Shown in pieces: positions 1-7,622 of a DNA stretch of 18,105 bases. The stretch's first letter is position 1, and every line of letters begins with the position of its first letter. The stretch lies in contig DCMX01000082.1 in NCBI GenBank assembly GCA_002321855.1, forward strand, positions 1-18,105, in the 5' to 3' direction. The stretch is from Fidelibacterota bacterium UBA1611. Lineage in GTDB: Bacteria; Fidelibacterota; Marinisomatia; Marinisomatales; UBA1611. The notes below the pieces were generated by a model, which did not search any database, had not been told where the DNA came from, and worked only from the letters and a program-made list of their open reading frames with translations. The position numbers and the translations under genes were made by a program.

Positions 1-1047
1 TTGTCTGGCGTAAAATCTGCGGAAGCAAAATTGAAACAGGTAAAAGCGCAAAAGGAACGAACCGAATCGCTGTTTGAAAAAAACCTGATCTCGAAACAGG
101 AGTTGGAACAAATTGAAGCTTCCTTTGAATTAGCTTCCAGCCAGGTGGACCAAGCCCAATCATCCCTACTTTCACGGGAAGATGAATTATCAAAGACAAA
201 ATTATTGGCGCCGGCTTATGGAATTGTCACCAGCCTGACTAAGGAAGTGGGTGAGATGGCTGTGGGTGGTATGTTTAATCCCGGCGTTGTTATGACCATT
301 GCTGACTTGAGCCGAATGGAAGTTTTGGTGGATGTAAATGAAAATGATGTAGTAAACGTAACCGTTGGCGATACAGCAGAGGTTGAAGTAGATGCGTTTC
401 CGGATACGATCTTTTATGGTGTGGTGAGTGAGATTGCCCACACAGCCCGATCCATGAATTTAGGTAGCCAGGAGCAGGTCACCAATTTCAAGGTTAAGGT
501 TAAAATGATTGATCCGCCTGGGAATATTCGTCCCGGTATGAGTAGTACTGTGAATATTATCACAGAAGTGCGTAATAATGTTATTTCTATACCCATCCAG
601 TCTTTGACGGCCCGATCGGAAAATTATAAAAGACAAGCCAAGAGTAGAGCAATGAAAAAGAAAGGCGACAGAAAGAAAGGTAAAGGAGGTAGAAAAAAAA
701 TGGATGGAGGAGTTGCGGAAGGCAAAAATAATGGCGGCTGGAAGAAGGATAAAATGATTGAAGTTGTTTTTGTTTTAAAAGATGAGTTTGAGGGCGAAAT
801 GGTTCCGGACGGTAAAAAATATGCTGTGGTTTCTCCAGTGGATGTAGATGTAGACAGTGATACGCACTATGCTGTGAAGTCCGGGATTAATGAAGGGGAT
901 TCAATTGTGACGGGAAGTTACAAAGCCATCAGCCGTGAATTGCAGCATGGTATGTTGGTTACGGTGGGTGATTGGTCTGAAAAAGGTCGTCATAACAGGC
1001 AGTTCGGAAAAACTGAAGATGATGATGACAGAATAAAAAACGATTAA
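1..1047 (+). CDS. Periplasmic adaptor (membrane fusion) subunit of MacAB-type ABC efflux system, 5'-truncated
   Basis: HlyD/MacA-family adaptor that would link an inner-membrane ABC exporter to an outer-membrane channel. The window opens inside the gene: the frame is open from base 1 and the protein starts in the coiled-coil hairpin (residues 1-65), so the N-terminal membrane anchor, the first lipoyl half and part of the hairpin are missing. The TTG at base 1 is probably an internal Leu codon. The second lipoyl half follows (about 66-104, 'LAPAYGIVTSL'), then a beta-barrel domain (about 105-190, ending 'IRPGMSSTVNI') and a membrane-proximal domain (about 252-322). Between the last two lies an unusual Lys/Gly/Arg-rich insert (about 207-252). 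The C-terminus is acidic. The next gene, an ATPase, starts one base after the stop. The family call is firm; the exported substrate cannot be told. Confidence 0.88.
   Translation: MSGVKSAEAKLKQVKAQKERTESLFEKNLISKQELEQIEASFELASSQVDQAQSSLLSREDELSKTKLLAPAYGIVTSLTKEVGEMAVGGMFNPGVVMTIADLSRMEVLVDVNENDVVNVTVGDTAEVEVDAFPDTIFYGVVSEIAHTARSMNLGSQEQVTNFKVKVKMIDPPGNIRPGMSSTVNIITEVRNNVISIPIQSLTARSENYKRQAKSRAMKKKGDRKKGKGGRKKMDGGVAEGKNNGGWKKDKMIEVVFVLKDEFEGEMVPDGKKYAVVSPVDVDVDSDTHYAVKSGINEGDSIVTGSYKAISRELQHGMLVTVGDWSEKGRHNRQFGKTEDDDDRIKND
682..702 (+). promoter_or_regulatory. Internal Shine-Dalgarno, A8 run and in-frame ATG inside the adaptor gene
   Basis: AAAGGAGGT at 682-690 is a near-perfect match to the anti-Shine-Dalgarno sequence. 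It is followed by eight consecutive A residues (693-700) and an ATG at 700-702 in the same frame as the adaptor (Met234). Seen directly. Internal initiation, or slippage on the A run, is inference; the match may simply result from Lys-Gly-Gly-Arg codons. Confidence 0.35.
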
Positions 1048-1048
1048 T

Positions 1049-1735
1049 GTGTCCCTAATTTCATTAAAAAATATTTATAAGATTTACAATGTAGGCGGCG
1101 AGGAAGTCCGCGCATTGGATGGTGTGGATTTGACCATCAAAGAAAATGAATTTTTAGCGATTATGGGGCCTTCCGGTTCCGGAAAATCTACCCTCATGAA
1201 TATGATTGGCTGTTTGGATACACCCACATCCGGGCTGTATGAATTCGAAGGTGAAAAAGTTCATGAAATGGATGACAACCAGCTAGCATCTATCAGAAAT
1301 CGAAAAATCGGATTTGTATTTCAGACATTTAATCTTCTTCCCAAGGCGACCGCTCAACATAATGTGGAAATTCCGCTTATCTATGGTAATGTTCGAAGAG
1401 ACCTGCGCCAAGCCATGGCTGCGGACGCACTAGAGAGCGTCGGGCTAGAAGACAGAATGCATCACAAACCCAATGAACTTTCCGGTGGCCAGCGGCAGCG
1501 TGTGGCCATTGCCCGTGCATTGGTGAATAGACCGTCTATTATTTTAGCTGATGAACCTACGGGGAACCTGGATTCAAAAAGCGGGACTGAAATCCTGGAG
1601 ATATTTGATATACTCTATCGCGCAGGGAATACAATTATTTTGGTGACTCATGAAGATTATATTGCTTCCCATGCAAACCGTACCATCCGGCTCTTTGATG
1701 GAAAAATCCAAGAGGATATTTCAACGACAGCTTGA
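1049..1735 (+). CDS. MacB/LolD-type ABC transporter ATP-binding protein
   Basis: Cytoplasmic ATPase (228 aa) that would power the two permeases encoded just downstream. All ABC motifs are intact: Walker A GPSGSGKS (40-47), Q-loop Gln92, signature LSGGQ (144-148), Walker B IILADEP with catalytic Glu169 (164-170) and the H-loop His201. The 'RALDGVDLTI' start, 'FVFQTFNLLP' and 'ADEPTGNLD' are typical of the MacB/LolD/FtsE group. The start is GTG at 1049, one base after the adaptor's stop. An ATG at 1047 is out of frame and stops after three codons, so GTG is the credible start, probably by translational coupling. In classical MacB the ATPase is fused to the permease; here it is a separate protein, as in LolD or YknY systems. 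LolD itself is unlikely because an adaptor gene precedes it. Confidence 0.93.
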   Translation: MSLISLKNIYKIYNVGGEEVRALDGVDLTIKENEFLAIMGPSGSGKSTLMNMIGCLDTPTSGLYEFEGEKVHEMDDNQLASIRNRKIGFVFQTFNLLPKATAQHNVEIPLIYGNVRRDLRQAMAADALESVGLEDRMHHKPNELSGGQRQRVAIARALVNRPSIILADEPTGNLDSKSGTEILEIFDILYRAGNTIILVTHEDYIASHANRTIRLFDGKIQEDISTTA

Positions 1736-2949
1736 TGTTTAGTTTATTTCTAGAAAATCTTCGCATCTCCTTATCGGCAGTATTAGCCAATAAAATGCGG
1801 TCTTTGCTCACAGCCCTGGGCGTGGTCATTGGTATTTTAGCTGTAACGTTGATGGGAACCCTCATCTCAGGATTGGACCGTTCTTTTGAAAAAAGTATGG
1901 AATTTTTGGGAAAGGATGTATTGTATATCCGGAAATTTGAATGGTTTGGTGACAAGGAATGGTGGGAAATGCGGAATCGGCCTAATATTAAAATCAAGCA
2001 CGCAGATGTCATCCGAGACCGATCCCGATACGCGAAGTATGTTGCTCCTGTTTCCGAATGGTACACCTCTGTGAAAAGAGGGGAAAATGATATAGGTGGT
2101 GTAAGGGTTACCGGTACCACGGATGAATACGCTATGATTACCACCGCCGAAATTGAGAAGGGAAGATTTTTCTCGAATTCCGAGAGTCGGTCCGGTTCTC
2201 GAGTAGCCATCATCGGAAAAGATATTGCCGATAATCTATTCGATAAAGAGAATTCCATCGGGAAAAAAATCCGCATTGGGAATTACACATTTCGTGTGAT
2301 TGGTGAAACGGAAAAGCAGGGGAAATTTCTAGGTATGTTTAGTCTGGATAAACAAATCATTATTCCCATTGGCACACACCAGCGATTGTTCACCAGACGC
2401 GGTTGGACAGGGATAAATGTGAAAGTGGATGGCAATCAAATCGGGGATGCCATAGAAGAACTCACTGCCATGATACGCCAACTCCGTCACATCCGCCCGA
2501 CAGAAGAAGATAATTTTGCCTTAAATCGACAGGACCCATTTAAGGAACAGTACGCTATGATTAAGCTGGCTATTGGCGGAACGGGATTTTTTATCACCGT
2601 TTTATCATTGGTCGTGGGCGGGATCGGCATTGCTAATATTATGTTTGTTTCTGTGAAGGAGCGCACAAGGGAGATTGGTACAAGGAAAGCATTGGGGGCC
2701 ACACCTAAAATGATTTTGGGTCAATTTCTAATGGAATCAGTGACCATTTGTTTATTTGGTGGACTCATGGGCATGGGACTGGCTTGGGGAGGCAGTTTTA
2801 TTATTGATCAATATTTTCCATCAGATATGCCTTTTGGTCTGGCTTTTACCGCCTTGGGACTTTCCGTGTTTGTGGGGATCATTTCCGGTTTGGCACCTTC
2901 TTACAAGGCTGCTAAACTAGATCCAATTGATGCTCTAAGATATGAATGA
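1735..2949 (+). CDS. MacB/FtsX-type ABC transporter permease (first of a pair)
   Basis: Inner-membrane permease (404 aa) with the four-helix MacB/FtsX layout. There is one helix near the N-terminus (about 24-45), a large periplasmic core domain (about 46-270) and three C-terminal helices (about 278-305, 330-354, 365-388). The conserved cytoplasmic loop 'KERTREIGTRKALGAT' contacts the ATPase, and the protein ends in the family's 'LDPIDALRYE'. I chose ATG 1735, which shares one base with the ATPase stop (TGATG); a TTG at 1732 would add one residue. The 48-nt gap before the second permease is small enough for one transcript. It is clearly paralogous to the next gene (shared 'NRPNI', 'EDNF/ENNF' and REIG/KEIG loop motifs). 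No fused ATPase domain is present. The substrate is unknown. Confidence 0.9.
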   Translation: MFSLFLENLRISLSAVLANKMRSLLTALGVVIGILAVTLMGTLISGLDRSFEKSMEFLGKDVLYIRKFEWFGDKEWWEMRNRPNIKIKHADVIRDRSRYAKYVAPVSEWYTSVKRGENDIGGVRVTGTTDEYAMITTAEIEKGRFFSNSESRSGSRVAIIGKDIADNLFDKENSIGKKIRIGNYTFRVIGETEKQGKFLGMFSLDKQIIIPIGTHQRLFTRRGWTGINVKVDGNQIGDAIEELTAMIRQLRHIRPTEEDNFALNRQDPFKEQYAMIKLAIGGTGFFITVLSLVVGGIGIANIMFVSVKERTREIGTRKALGATPKMILGQFLMESVTICLFGGLMGMGLAWGGSFIIDQYFPSDMPFGLAFTALGLSVFVGIISGLAPSYKAAKLDPIDALRYE

Positions 2950-2997
2950 ATACAATAACAAAGTGGGTATTGGAGCTGAGATTTCTGGATTAAACAG

Positions 2998-4251
2998 ATG
3001 AAAAAAACGTCGCACTTAAAAAATACATTAAGAGAAAGTTTTTGGATGGCACTGGAAGCTATTCGAGATAATAAACTTCGATCTTTACTAACCTTGTTGG
3101 GTATCACCATTGGCGTTTTTTCTGTAATCGGTGTTATGACAGCCATCCGAACCTTGGAATCATCTGTTGAAATAGGCCTTAATGTTTTTGGGACGAATAC
3201 CTTTAATATCAGCAAACGTCCTGCGATTCAATTCGGTCATGGTGGCCGCTGGAAATACAGAAATCGCCCGAATATCACTTATAAACTTTACGAGGATCTG
3301 AAAGACCGGGCTGTTCTTCCAATCCATGTGAGCGCTTATGATTCCAAAAGGGGCGCAACAGTCAAATATAAAGATAAGCAAGCCACTAAAAATATTGAGG
3401 TGGCCGGTGCTGATGAATTTACTGTTCGAACCTTGAATACGAATATTCGCGACGGGCGGAATTTTAGCAAGGATGATGTACTGCACATGCGTAAATCAGC
3501 CCTTATCGGGCAAGACGCCATTACTCAATTATTCCCTTTCAAAGATCCTCTGGATAAAATGATCACCATCGATGGGATCAAATTCAGGATTATTGGCATA
3601 ATTGAAGAAAAGGGGACAATGTTTGGAGAGAGTCAGGATAATATTATCGCCATTCCTATCACAACACATTTACAGATGTACGGCGGTTGGCGTCACAATA
3701 TTGAAATCACCGTAGAATCTCCTTCGGAAGAAATGTATGACCTAACTCGGGATGAGGTCATAGGTATTTTACGTACCTTAAGAAAAATACCACCGGGTGA
3801 TGAAAATAATTTTGAACTTACATCCAATCAAGAAATTTTAGATGAATTGAAACCATTTTCCGATGGAATCAAGCTATTTGCTTTTTCCATAAGTGTTATT
3901 GCTTTGGTTGTGGCAGGCATTGGAATAATGAATATTATGTTGGTTTCTGTTTCGGAGCGAATCAAGGAAATTGGGATTCGAAAGGCTGTCGGTGCCACAC
4001 GGCAGGATATTCTGACCCAATTTTTAATGGAAGCGGTCTTTTTAAGTGAGTTTGGCGGGATTGCAGGAATTATTTTAGGAGTGGCTGGGGGGAACATGGT
4101 ATCATTTATTTTTAATATTCCTGCAGTAATACCTATTGATTGGGCGTTCATTGGACTTTTTGTTTGTTCAATAATCGGAATTGGATTTGGGATCTACCCA
4201 GCCTGGCGGGCTGCTAATCTAGATCCTATCGAATCTCTGCGATTTGATTAA
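2998..4251 (+). CDS. MacB/FtsX-type ABC transporter permease (second of a pair)
   Basis: Second inner-membrane permease (417 aa), a paralogue of the upstream one. The N-terminal helix is at about 29-50, the periplasmic core domain at about 51-285, and three C-terminal helices at about 291-316, 345-370 and 378-402. The coupling loop is 'SERIKEIGIRKAVGAT' and the C-terminus is 'LDPIESLRFD'. The ATG at 2998 is the sensible start: an in-frame stop at 2977-2979 lies only 21 bases upstream with no better start between. The Shine-Dalgarno is weak (GGAG near 2972, rather distant). With one ATPase and one adaptor gene beside two different permeases, the likely assembly is a permease heterodimer on an ATPase dimer. 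It is the last gene of the efflux unit and is followed by the only long intergenic gap. Confidence 0.9.
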   Translation: MKKTSHLKNTLRESFWMALEAIRDNKLRSLLTLLGITIGVFSVIGVMTAIRTLESSVEIGLNVFGTNTFNISKRPAIQFGHGGRWKYRNRPNITYKLYEDLKDRAVLPIHVSAYDSKRGATVKYKDKQATKNIEVAGADEFTVRTLNTNIRDGRNFSKDDVLHMRKSALIGQDAITQLFPFKDPLDKMITIDGIKFRIIGIIEEKGTMFGESQDNIIAIPITTHLQMYGGWRHNIEITVESPSEEMYDLTRDEVIGILRTLRKIPPGDENNFELTSNQEILDELKPFSDGIKLFAFSISVIALVVAGIGIMNIMLVSVSERIKEIGIRKAVGATRQDILTQFLMEAVFLSEFGGIAGIILGVAGGNMVSFIFNIPAVIPIDWAFIGLFVCSIIGIGFGIYPAWRAANLDPIESLRFD

Positions 4252-4274
4252 AATTCTTTAATTCTGATTTTCTT

Positions 4275-4294
4275 GTTCACACTAATGTGTGCAC
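4275..4294 (+). terminator. Imperfect inverted repeat downstream of the efflux operon; weak terminator candidate
   Basis: CACAC-TAAT-GTGTG at 4278-4291 forms a perfect 5-bp stem with a 4-nt loop, extended to 8 bp with one mismatch at 4275-4294. A run of five T starts at 4301, six bases past the stem. This is further than in a canonical intrinsic terminator and the stem is short, so it could equally be an operator half-site pair. Confidence 0.3.
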
Positions 4295-4375
4295 GGTAAA
4301 TTTTTAGATTAATTACATAGCAAAAACCATGCCTAAAATTTATTTTACGTGTTCATTTTTATTCTCCTATGAATA

Positions 4376-4390
4376 TTTCCTTGAAGGAAA
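4376..4390. repeat. Perfect short inverted repeat upstream of kdsB
   Basis: TTTCCT-TGA-AGGAAA is a perfect 6-bp dyad with a 3-nt centre. It overlaps the proposed -35 element at 4381-4386, a position where a repressor operator would be expected. Short dyads of this kind occur by chance in AT-rich DNA, so a regulatory role is inference. Confidence 0.3.
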
Positions 4391-4408
4391 AAATAGAAGA
4401 ATTATAAA
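4381..4408 (+). promoter_or_regulatory. Putative sigma-70-like promoter for the kdsB operon
   Basis: TTGAAG (4381-4386, four of six matches to TTGACA) is separated by 16 nt from TATAAA (4403-4408, five of six matches to TATAAT). It lies 36 bases before the kdsB start in the only gap long enough to house a promoter for the 13-gene unit. The call rests on consensus matching by eye in AT-rich sequence; the organism's own promoter consensus is unknown. Confidence 0.38.
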
Positions 4409-4444
4409 CATATTTATCAAGAAGATTTCGAAGGTTACCTTATT

Positions 4445-5182
4445 GTGATAATAGGTGTCATCCCTGCAAGACTAGAATCTACCCGTTTACCCGAGAAAAT
4501 ATTAGCCCCCATCGCCGGGAAACCTTTAATAGTACATGTTATAGAACGGGCTTCGATGGCTGAACGGCTTGATAAGGTTTTTGTAGCCATTGATTCTCCA
4601 AAAACCAAAGAAGTATTAAAAGAATATACATTTGATGTAGTAATGACCGATTCAAACCATTCGTCAGGGACTGACCGAGTTGCAGAAGTAATTAAAGGCA
4701 TAGAAGATGCAGAGGTCATCATCAATATTCAGGGTGATGAACCCATGCTTGATCCAGGTGTTATTGATGGTTTGGTGGCATTATTTGATAATAACAATAT
4801 TTCTATGGCCACAGCTGTTAGCAGAAAACTGAGCGTTAACGATATGCTTGACCCCAATGTGGTAAAAGTGTTCCTGGATGAGCACAATTTTGCTATCGAT
4901 TTCAAGAGAGAGCTATATGACATGGAAATTGGAGGTGTTTATCGACACCTGGGTATATATGGCTATCGACGGGAAGCCCTGTTGCAATTAGCATCCATGG
5001 ATTGCACTATGCGTGAGCAGCAAGAATCCCTTGAGCAATTACGTGCTCTGGAAAATAAAATTCCAATAAAGTCCCTAATTACCGATGCGATACAAATCCC
5101 AGTGGATACAGCTCAAGATTTTAAAAAGGTATCTGCATTAATGAACATGAATATTAGTATAAAAGAGCAGGTGATAGAATGA
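4445..5182 (+). CDS. kdsB: 3-deoxy-manno-octulosonate cytidylyltransferase (CMP-KDO synthetase)
   Basis: Cytoplasmic enzyme that activates KDO: CTP + KDO gives CMP-KDO + PPi, the donor for the LPS inner core. The 245 aa length matches the family (E. coli 248). Visible motifs are the nucleotide-binding start 'IPARLESTRLPEK' (6-18), 'NIQGDEP' (94-100) with the metal-binding Asp, 'HLGIYGY' (168-174), 'ESLEQLRALE' (194-203) and 'VDTAQD' (220-225). The start is GTG 4445, with AAGG at 4431-4434 upstream and an in-frame stop at 4394. It is the first gene of the long operon and its stop overlaps pyrG by 4 nt, fitting since PyrG makes its CTP co-substrate. Oddity: where most KdsB proteins have an SRxxIP segment and a longer loop, this one has 'DFKRELYD' (152-159). 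The close relative that uses 8-amino-KDO cannot be excluded. Confidence 0.9.
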   Translation: MIIGVIPARLESTRLPEKILAPIAGKPLIVHVIERASMAERLDKVFVAIDSPKTKEVLKEYTFDVVMTDSNHSSGTDRVAEVIKGIEDAEVIINIQGDEPMLDPGVIDGLVALFDNNNISMATAVSRKLSVNDMLDPNVVKVFLDEHNFAIDFKRELYDMEIGGVYRHLGIYGYRREALLQLASMDCTMREQQESLEQLRALENKIPIKSLITDAIQIPVDTAQDFKKVSALMNMNISIKEQVIE

Positions 5183-6804
5183 GCGCTGCTAAGCCAACAA
5201 AATATATTTTTGTATTAGGCGGAGTTATGTCTGGCCTTGGGAAAGGTATCACTGCTTCATCGATTGGATACCTATTAAAAAATGCCGGGATAAGAGTCAC
5301 TATTCTCAAATTGGATCCCTATCTTAATGTAGATCCCGGTACAATGAACCCATACCAGCATGGGGAAGTATTTGTTTTAGATGATGGGTCAGAAACAGAT
5401 CTAGATCTGGGTCATTATGAACGGTTCATTGATATTGATATGACCAAAGAAAATAATGCCACGGCTGGTCAGATTTATAGTATTGTTCTGGATCGGGAAC
5501 GTAGGGGGGAATATCTTGGACAGACTGTTCAGGTCATTCCCCATGTGACCGATGAGATAATCCACCGAATCAAATCTGTAAACAGTCCGAAAAAATATGA
5601 TGTTGTTATTTGCGAAGTAGGCGGTACAGTGGGTGACATTGAGAGTCTTCCATTTATGGAATCCATTCGTCAATTATCGTTGGAAGTAGGATACCATAAT
5701 CATATGATCGTTCATGTAACATTACTTCCATTTGTGAAAGCAAGTGGAGAACTGAAGTCTAAACCAACTCAACATTCAGTTATGAAGCTTCGGGAGATTG
5801 GACTATCACCAGATATAATTTTTTGTCGTTCTGAATATCCAATTGATCGTTCAGTAAGAGAAAAGATCGCATTGTTCTGTAATGTGCATCCTGACCACGT
5901 GATCGAAGGGCGTGATGTACCAAGTATTTATGAAGTACCACTGATCATGTTTGAACAGAATATGATGGAACTTGTCAATAGTCGTTTAAAGTTAGATAAG
6001 GAACCAGATATATCCCATCTCCAGAAGTTTAATGAACGATATAAACATCCAGAGCACAAAGTGATAATTGCTATGTGTGGGAAATACACTGAGCTTATTG
6101 ATGCATATAAGAGTGTTTTGGAAGCCTTTGTCCATGCTGGAGTAGAAAATAATTCCCGTGTGGATGTTAGATGGGTACACACGGAGAAAATTGTGGATGA
6201 TCTATCTGCTGCAAAAACGTTTAAAAATATAGATGGTATACTATTATTGCCAGGTTTTGGATCTCGTGGTGGTGAAGGGAAGATACTATCATCAAAACAT
6301 GCACGTGAAAAAAAGATCCCGTTTTTAGGGATTTGTTTGGGGCTTCAATGTGCAGTTATCGATTTTGCTCGATACAAATGTGGTCTTAATGGTGCAAACT
6401 CCACTGAGTATAATAAAAAGACAGAATATCCAGTAATTGATCTTATGGAATCACAAAAGGCCATTAAAATAAAAGGTGGAACAATGCGCCTTGGTGCTTA
6501 TGATTGTGAATTGAAAACTGGGACTAAAACTTATAATGCTTATAGAAAGAAAAAGATTTCCGAGCGTCATCGACACAGATATGAAGTGAATAACCGATAT
6601 CGTTCCCGCTTAGAAAAAAATGGTCTGGTATTCTCTGGAGTAAATAAAAATCTGGATGTAGTGGAAACAATTGAACTCACGAATCATCCTTGGTTTGTTG
6701 CTACACAGTTTCATCCGGAACTTAAAAGCCGGATCAACAGGGCTCATCCATTGTTCCGGGAGTTTATAAACGCTGCTGTTAAATACAATACCAAGGTAAG
6801 CTGA
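5179..6804 (+). CDS. pyrG: CTP synthase
   Basis: Converts UTP + ATP + glutamine to CTP, the last step of pyrimidine nucleotide synthesis. The protein is 541 aa (E. coli 545) with both domains. The N-terminal synthetase (about 1-265) opens with 'FVLGGVMSGLGKG' (P-loop around 18-23) and contains 'EVGGTVGDIES'. The C-terminal class I glutamine amidotransferase (about 290-541) has 'GFGSRGGEGK', the nucleophile Cys386 in 'LGICLGLQ', and His512/Glu514 in 'QFHPELKS'. The triad is complete, so it should be active. The ATG at 5179 overlaps the kdsB stop (ATGA) and kdsA starts 3 nt after the stop. Placing pyrG between kdsB and kdsA is a known arrangement in LPS-making bacteria and links CTP supply to CMP-KDO formation. 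From this gene onward GATC is noticeably more frequent than upstream. Confidence 0.98.
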   Translation: MSAAKPTKYIFVLGGVMSGLGKGITASSIGYLLKNAGIRVTILKLDPYLNVDPGTMNPYQHGEVFVLDDGSETDLDLGHYERFIDIDMTKENNATAGQIYSIVLDRERRGEYLGQTVQVIPHVTDEIIHRIKSVNSPKKYDVVICEVGGTVGDIESLPFMESIRQLSLEVGYHNHMIVHVTLLPFVKASGELKSKPTQHSVMKLREIGLSPDIIFCRSEYPIDRSVREKIALFCNVHPDHVIEGRDVPSIYEVPLIMFEQNMMELVNSRLKLDKEPDISHLQKFNERYKHPEHKVIIAMCGKYTELIDAYKSVLEAFVHAGVENNSRVDVRWVHTEKIVDDLSAAKTFKNIDGILLLPGFGSRGGEGKILSSKHAREKKIPFLGICLGLQCAVIDFARYKCGLNGANSTEYNKKTEYPVIDLMESQKAIKIKGGTMRLGAYDCELKTGTKTYNAYRKKKISERHRHRYEVNNRYRSRLEKNGLVFSGVNKNLDVVETIELTNHPWFVATQFHPELKSRINRAHPLFREFINAAVKYNTKVS

Positions 6805-6807
6805 TCA

Positions 6808-7620
6808 ATGAAAACTGTATCCGTTGGTCCCGTTTCTTTCGATGAGAGTTCATTTGGTCTCATTGCTGGTCCGTGTGTCATTGAGAGTCGAGATCACGCT
6901 CTGAAAATGTCATCCACGATTCAGAATATCGCTGAAAAAGTTGGCATTCCTGTTATATACAAAAGTTCTTTTGATAAAGCAAACCGGACTTCAATTTCAA
7001 GTTTTCGTGGTCCCGGATTAGAAGATGGACTTGCTATTTTATCCGATGTAAAAGCTGAAACTGGATTACCTGTCATCACTGATATCCATGAAGCATCACA
7101 AGCGAGCACTGTGGCCGAAGCAGTGGATATACTGCAAATCCCTGCATTTTTATCACGTCAAACAGACCTTCTTGTGGCAGCTGCAAAAACAGGCAAAGCA
7201 GTAAATGTAAAAAAGGGGCAATTTTTGGCACCATGGGATATGGGAAATGTGGTTAGAAAACTATCCGAATCTGGCTGCGAAAACATTTTACTCACGGATC
7301 GTGGAACACAATTTGGTTATAATAATCTGGTGGCTGATATGCGAGCCATACCTCTCATGCAGCAACATGGTTACCCTGTCATATTCGATGCTACCCACAG
7401 CGCTCAGCTTCCGGGAGGCGGTGTTGACCATACAGCCGGTATGCGGGATATGATTCCTACACTCGCGAAATCAGCTGTTGCCGCAGGATGTAATGGCGTA
7501 TTCATGGAAGTCCATGATGATGTTAATTCTGCTAGGTCCGATGCAGCTACACAATGGCCATTAGATGAACTGGAATCTCTTTTACAAAAAATAAAATCTA
7601 TACGTGAGGCTCTGAAATAA
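6808..7620 (+). CDS. kdsA: 3-deoxy-8-phosphooctulonate synthase (KDO-8-phosphate synthase), metal-dependent type
   Basis: Condenses arabinose-5-phosphate with phosphoenolpyruvate to KDO-8-phosphate, the first committed step to KDO. It is 270 aa and a TIM barrel by family. 'KANRTS' (57-62) is the KDO8P-synthase form of this motif rather than the KPRTS of DAHP synthases. Other motifs are 'GTQFGYNNL' (166-174) and 'DATHSAQLPGG' (194-204). The metal ligands of the Aquifex-type (class II) enzyme all appear present: Cys23 in 'GPCVIES', His197, Glu234 and Asp245. The E. coli-type metal-independent enzyme has Asn at the Cys position, so this one should need a divalent metal. It starts 3 nt after pyrG and ends 2 nt before kdsC. 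The arabinose-5-phosphate isomerase gene kdsD, often nearby, is not in the window. Confidence 0.97.
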   Translation: MKTVSVGPVSFDESSFGLIAGPCVIESRDHALKMSSTIQNIAEKVGIPVIYKSSFDKANRTSISSFRGPGLEDGLAILSDVKAETGLPVITDIHEASQASTVAEAVDILQIPAFLSRQTDLLVAAAKTGKAVNVKKGQFLAPWDMGNVVRKLSESGCENILLTDRGTQFGYNNLVADMRAIPLMQQHGYPVIFDATHSAQLPGGGVDHTAGMRDMIPTLAKSAVAAGCNGVFMEVHDDVNSARSDAATQWPLDELESLLQKIKSIREALK

Positions 7621-7622
7621 AG

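Noticed and set aside
1635..2276. 213-codon open frame on the minus strand
   Set aside because: It lies opposite well-supported ABC ATPase and permease genes, has no recognisable motif and no ribosome-binding site; it is a shadow of coding DNA.
1049..4251. Interpreting the ATPase and permeases as LolCDE lipoprotein release
   Set aside because: A periplasmic adaptor gene abuts the ATPase and the permeases have the MacB-type core domain; LolCDE does not use such an adaptor.
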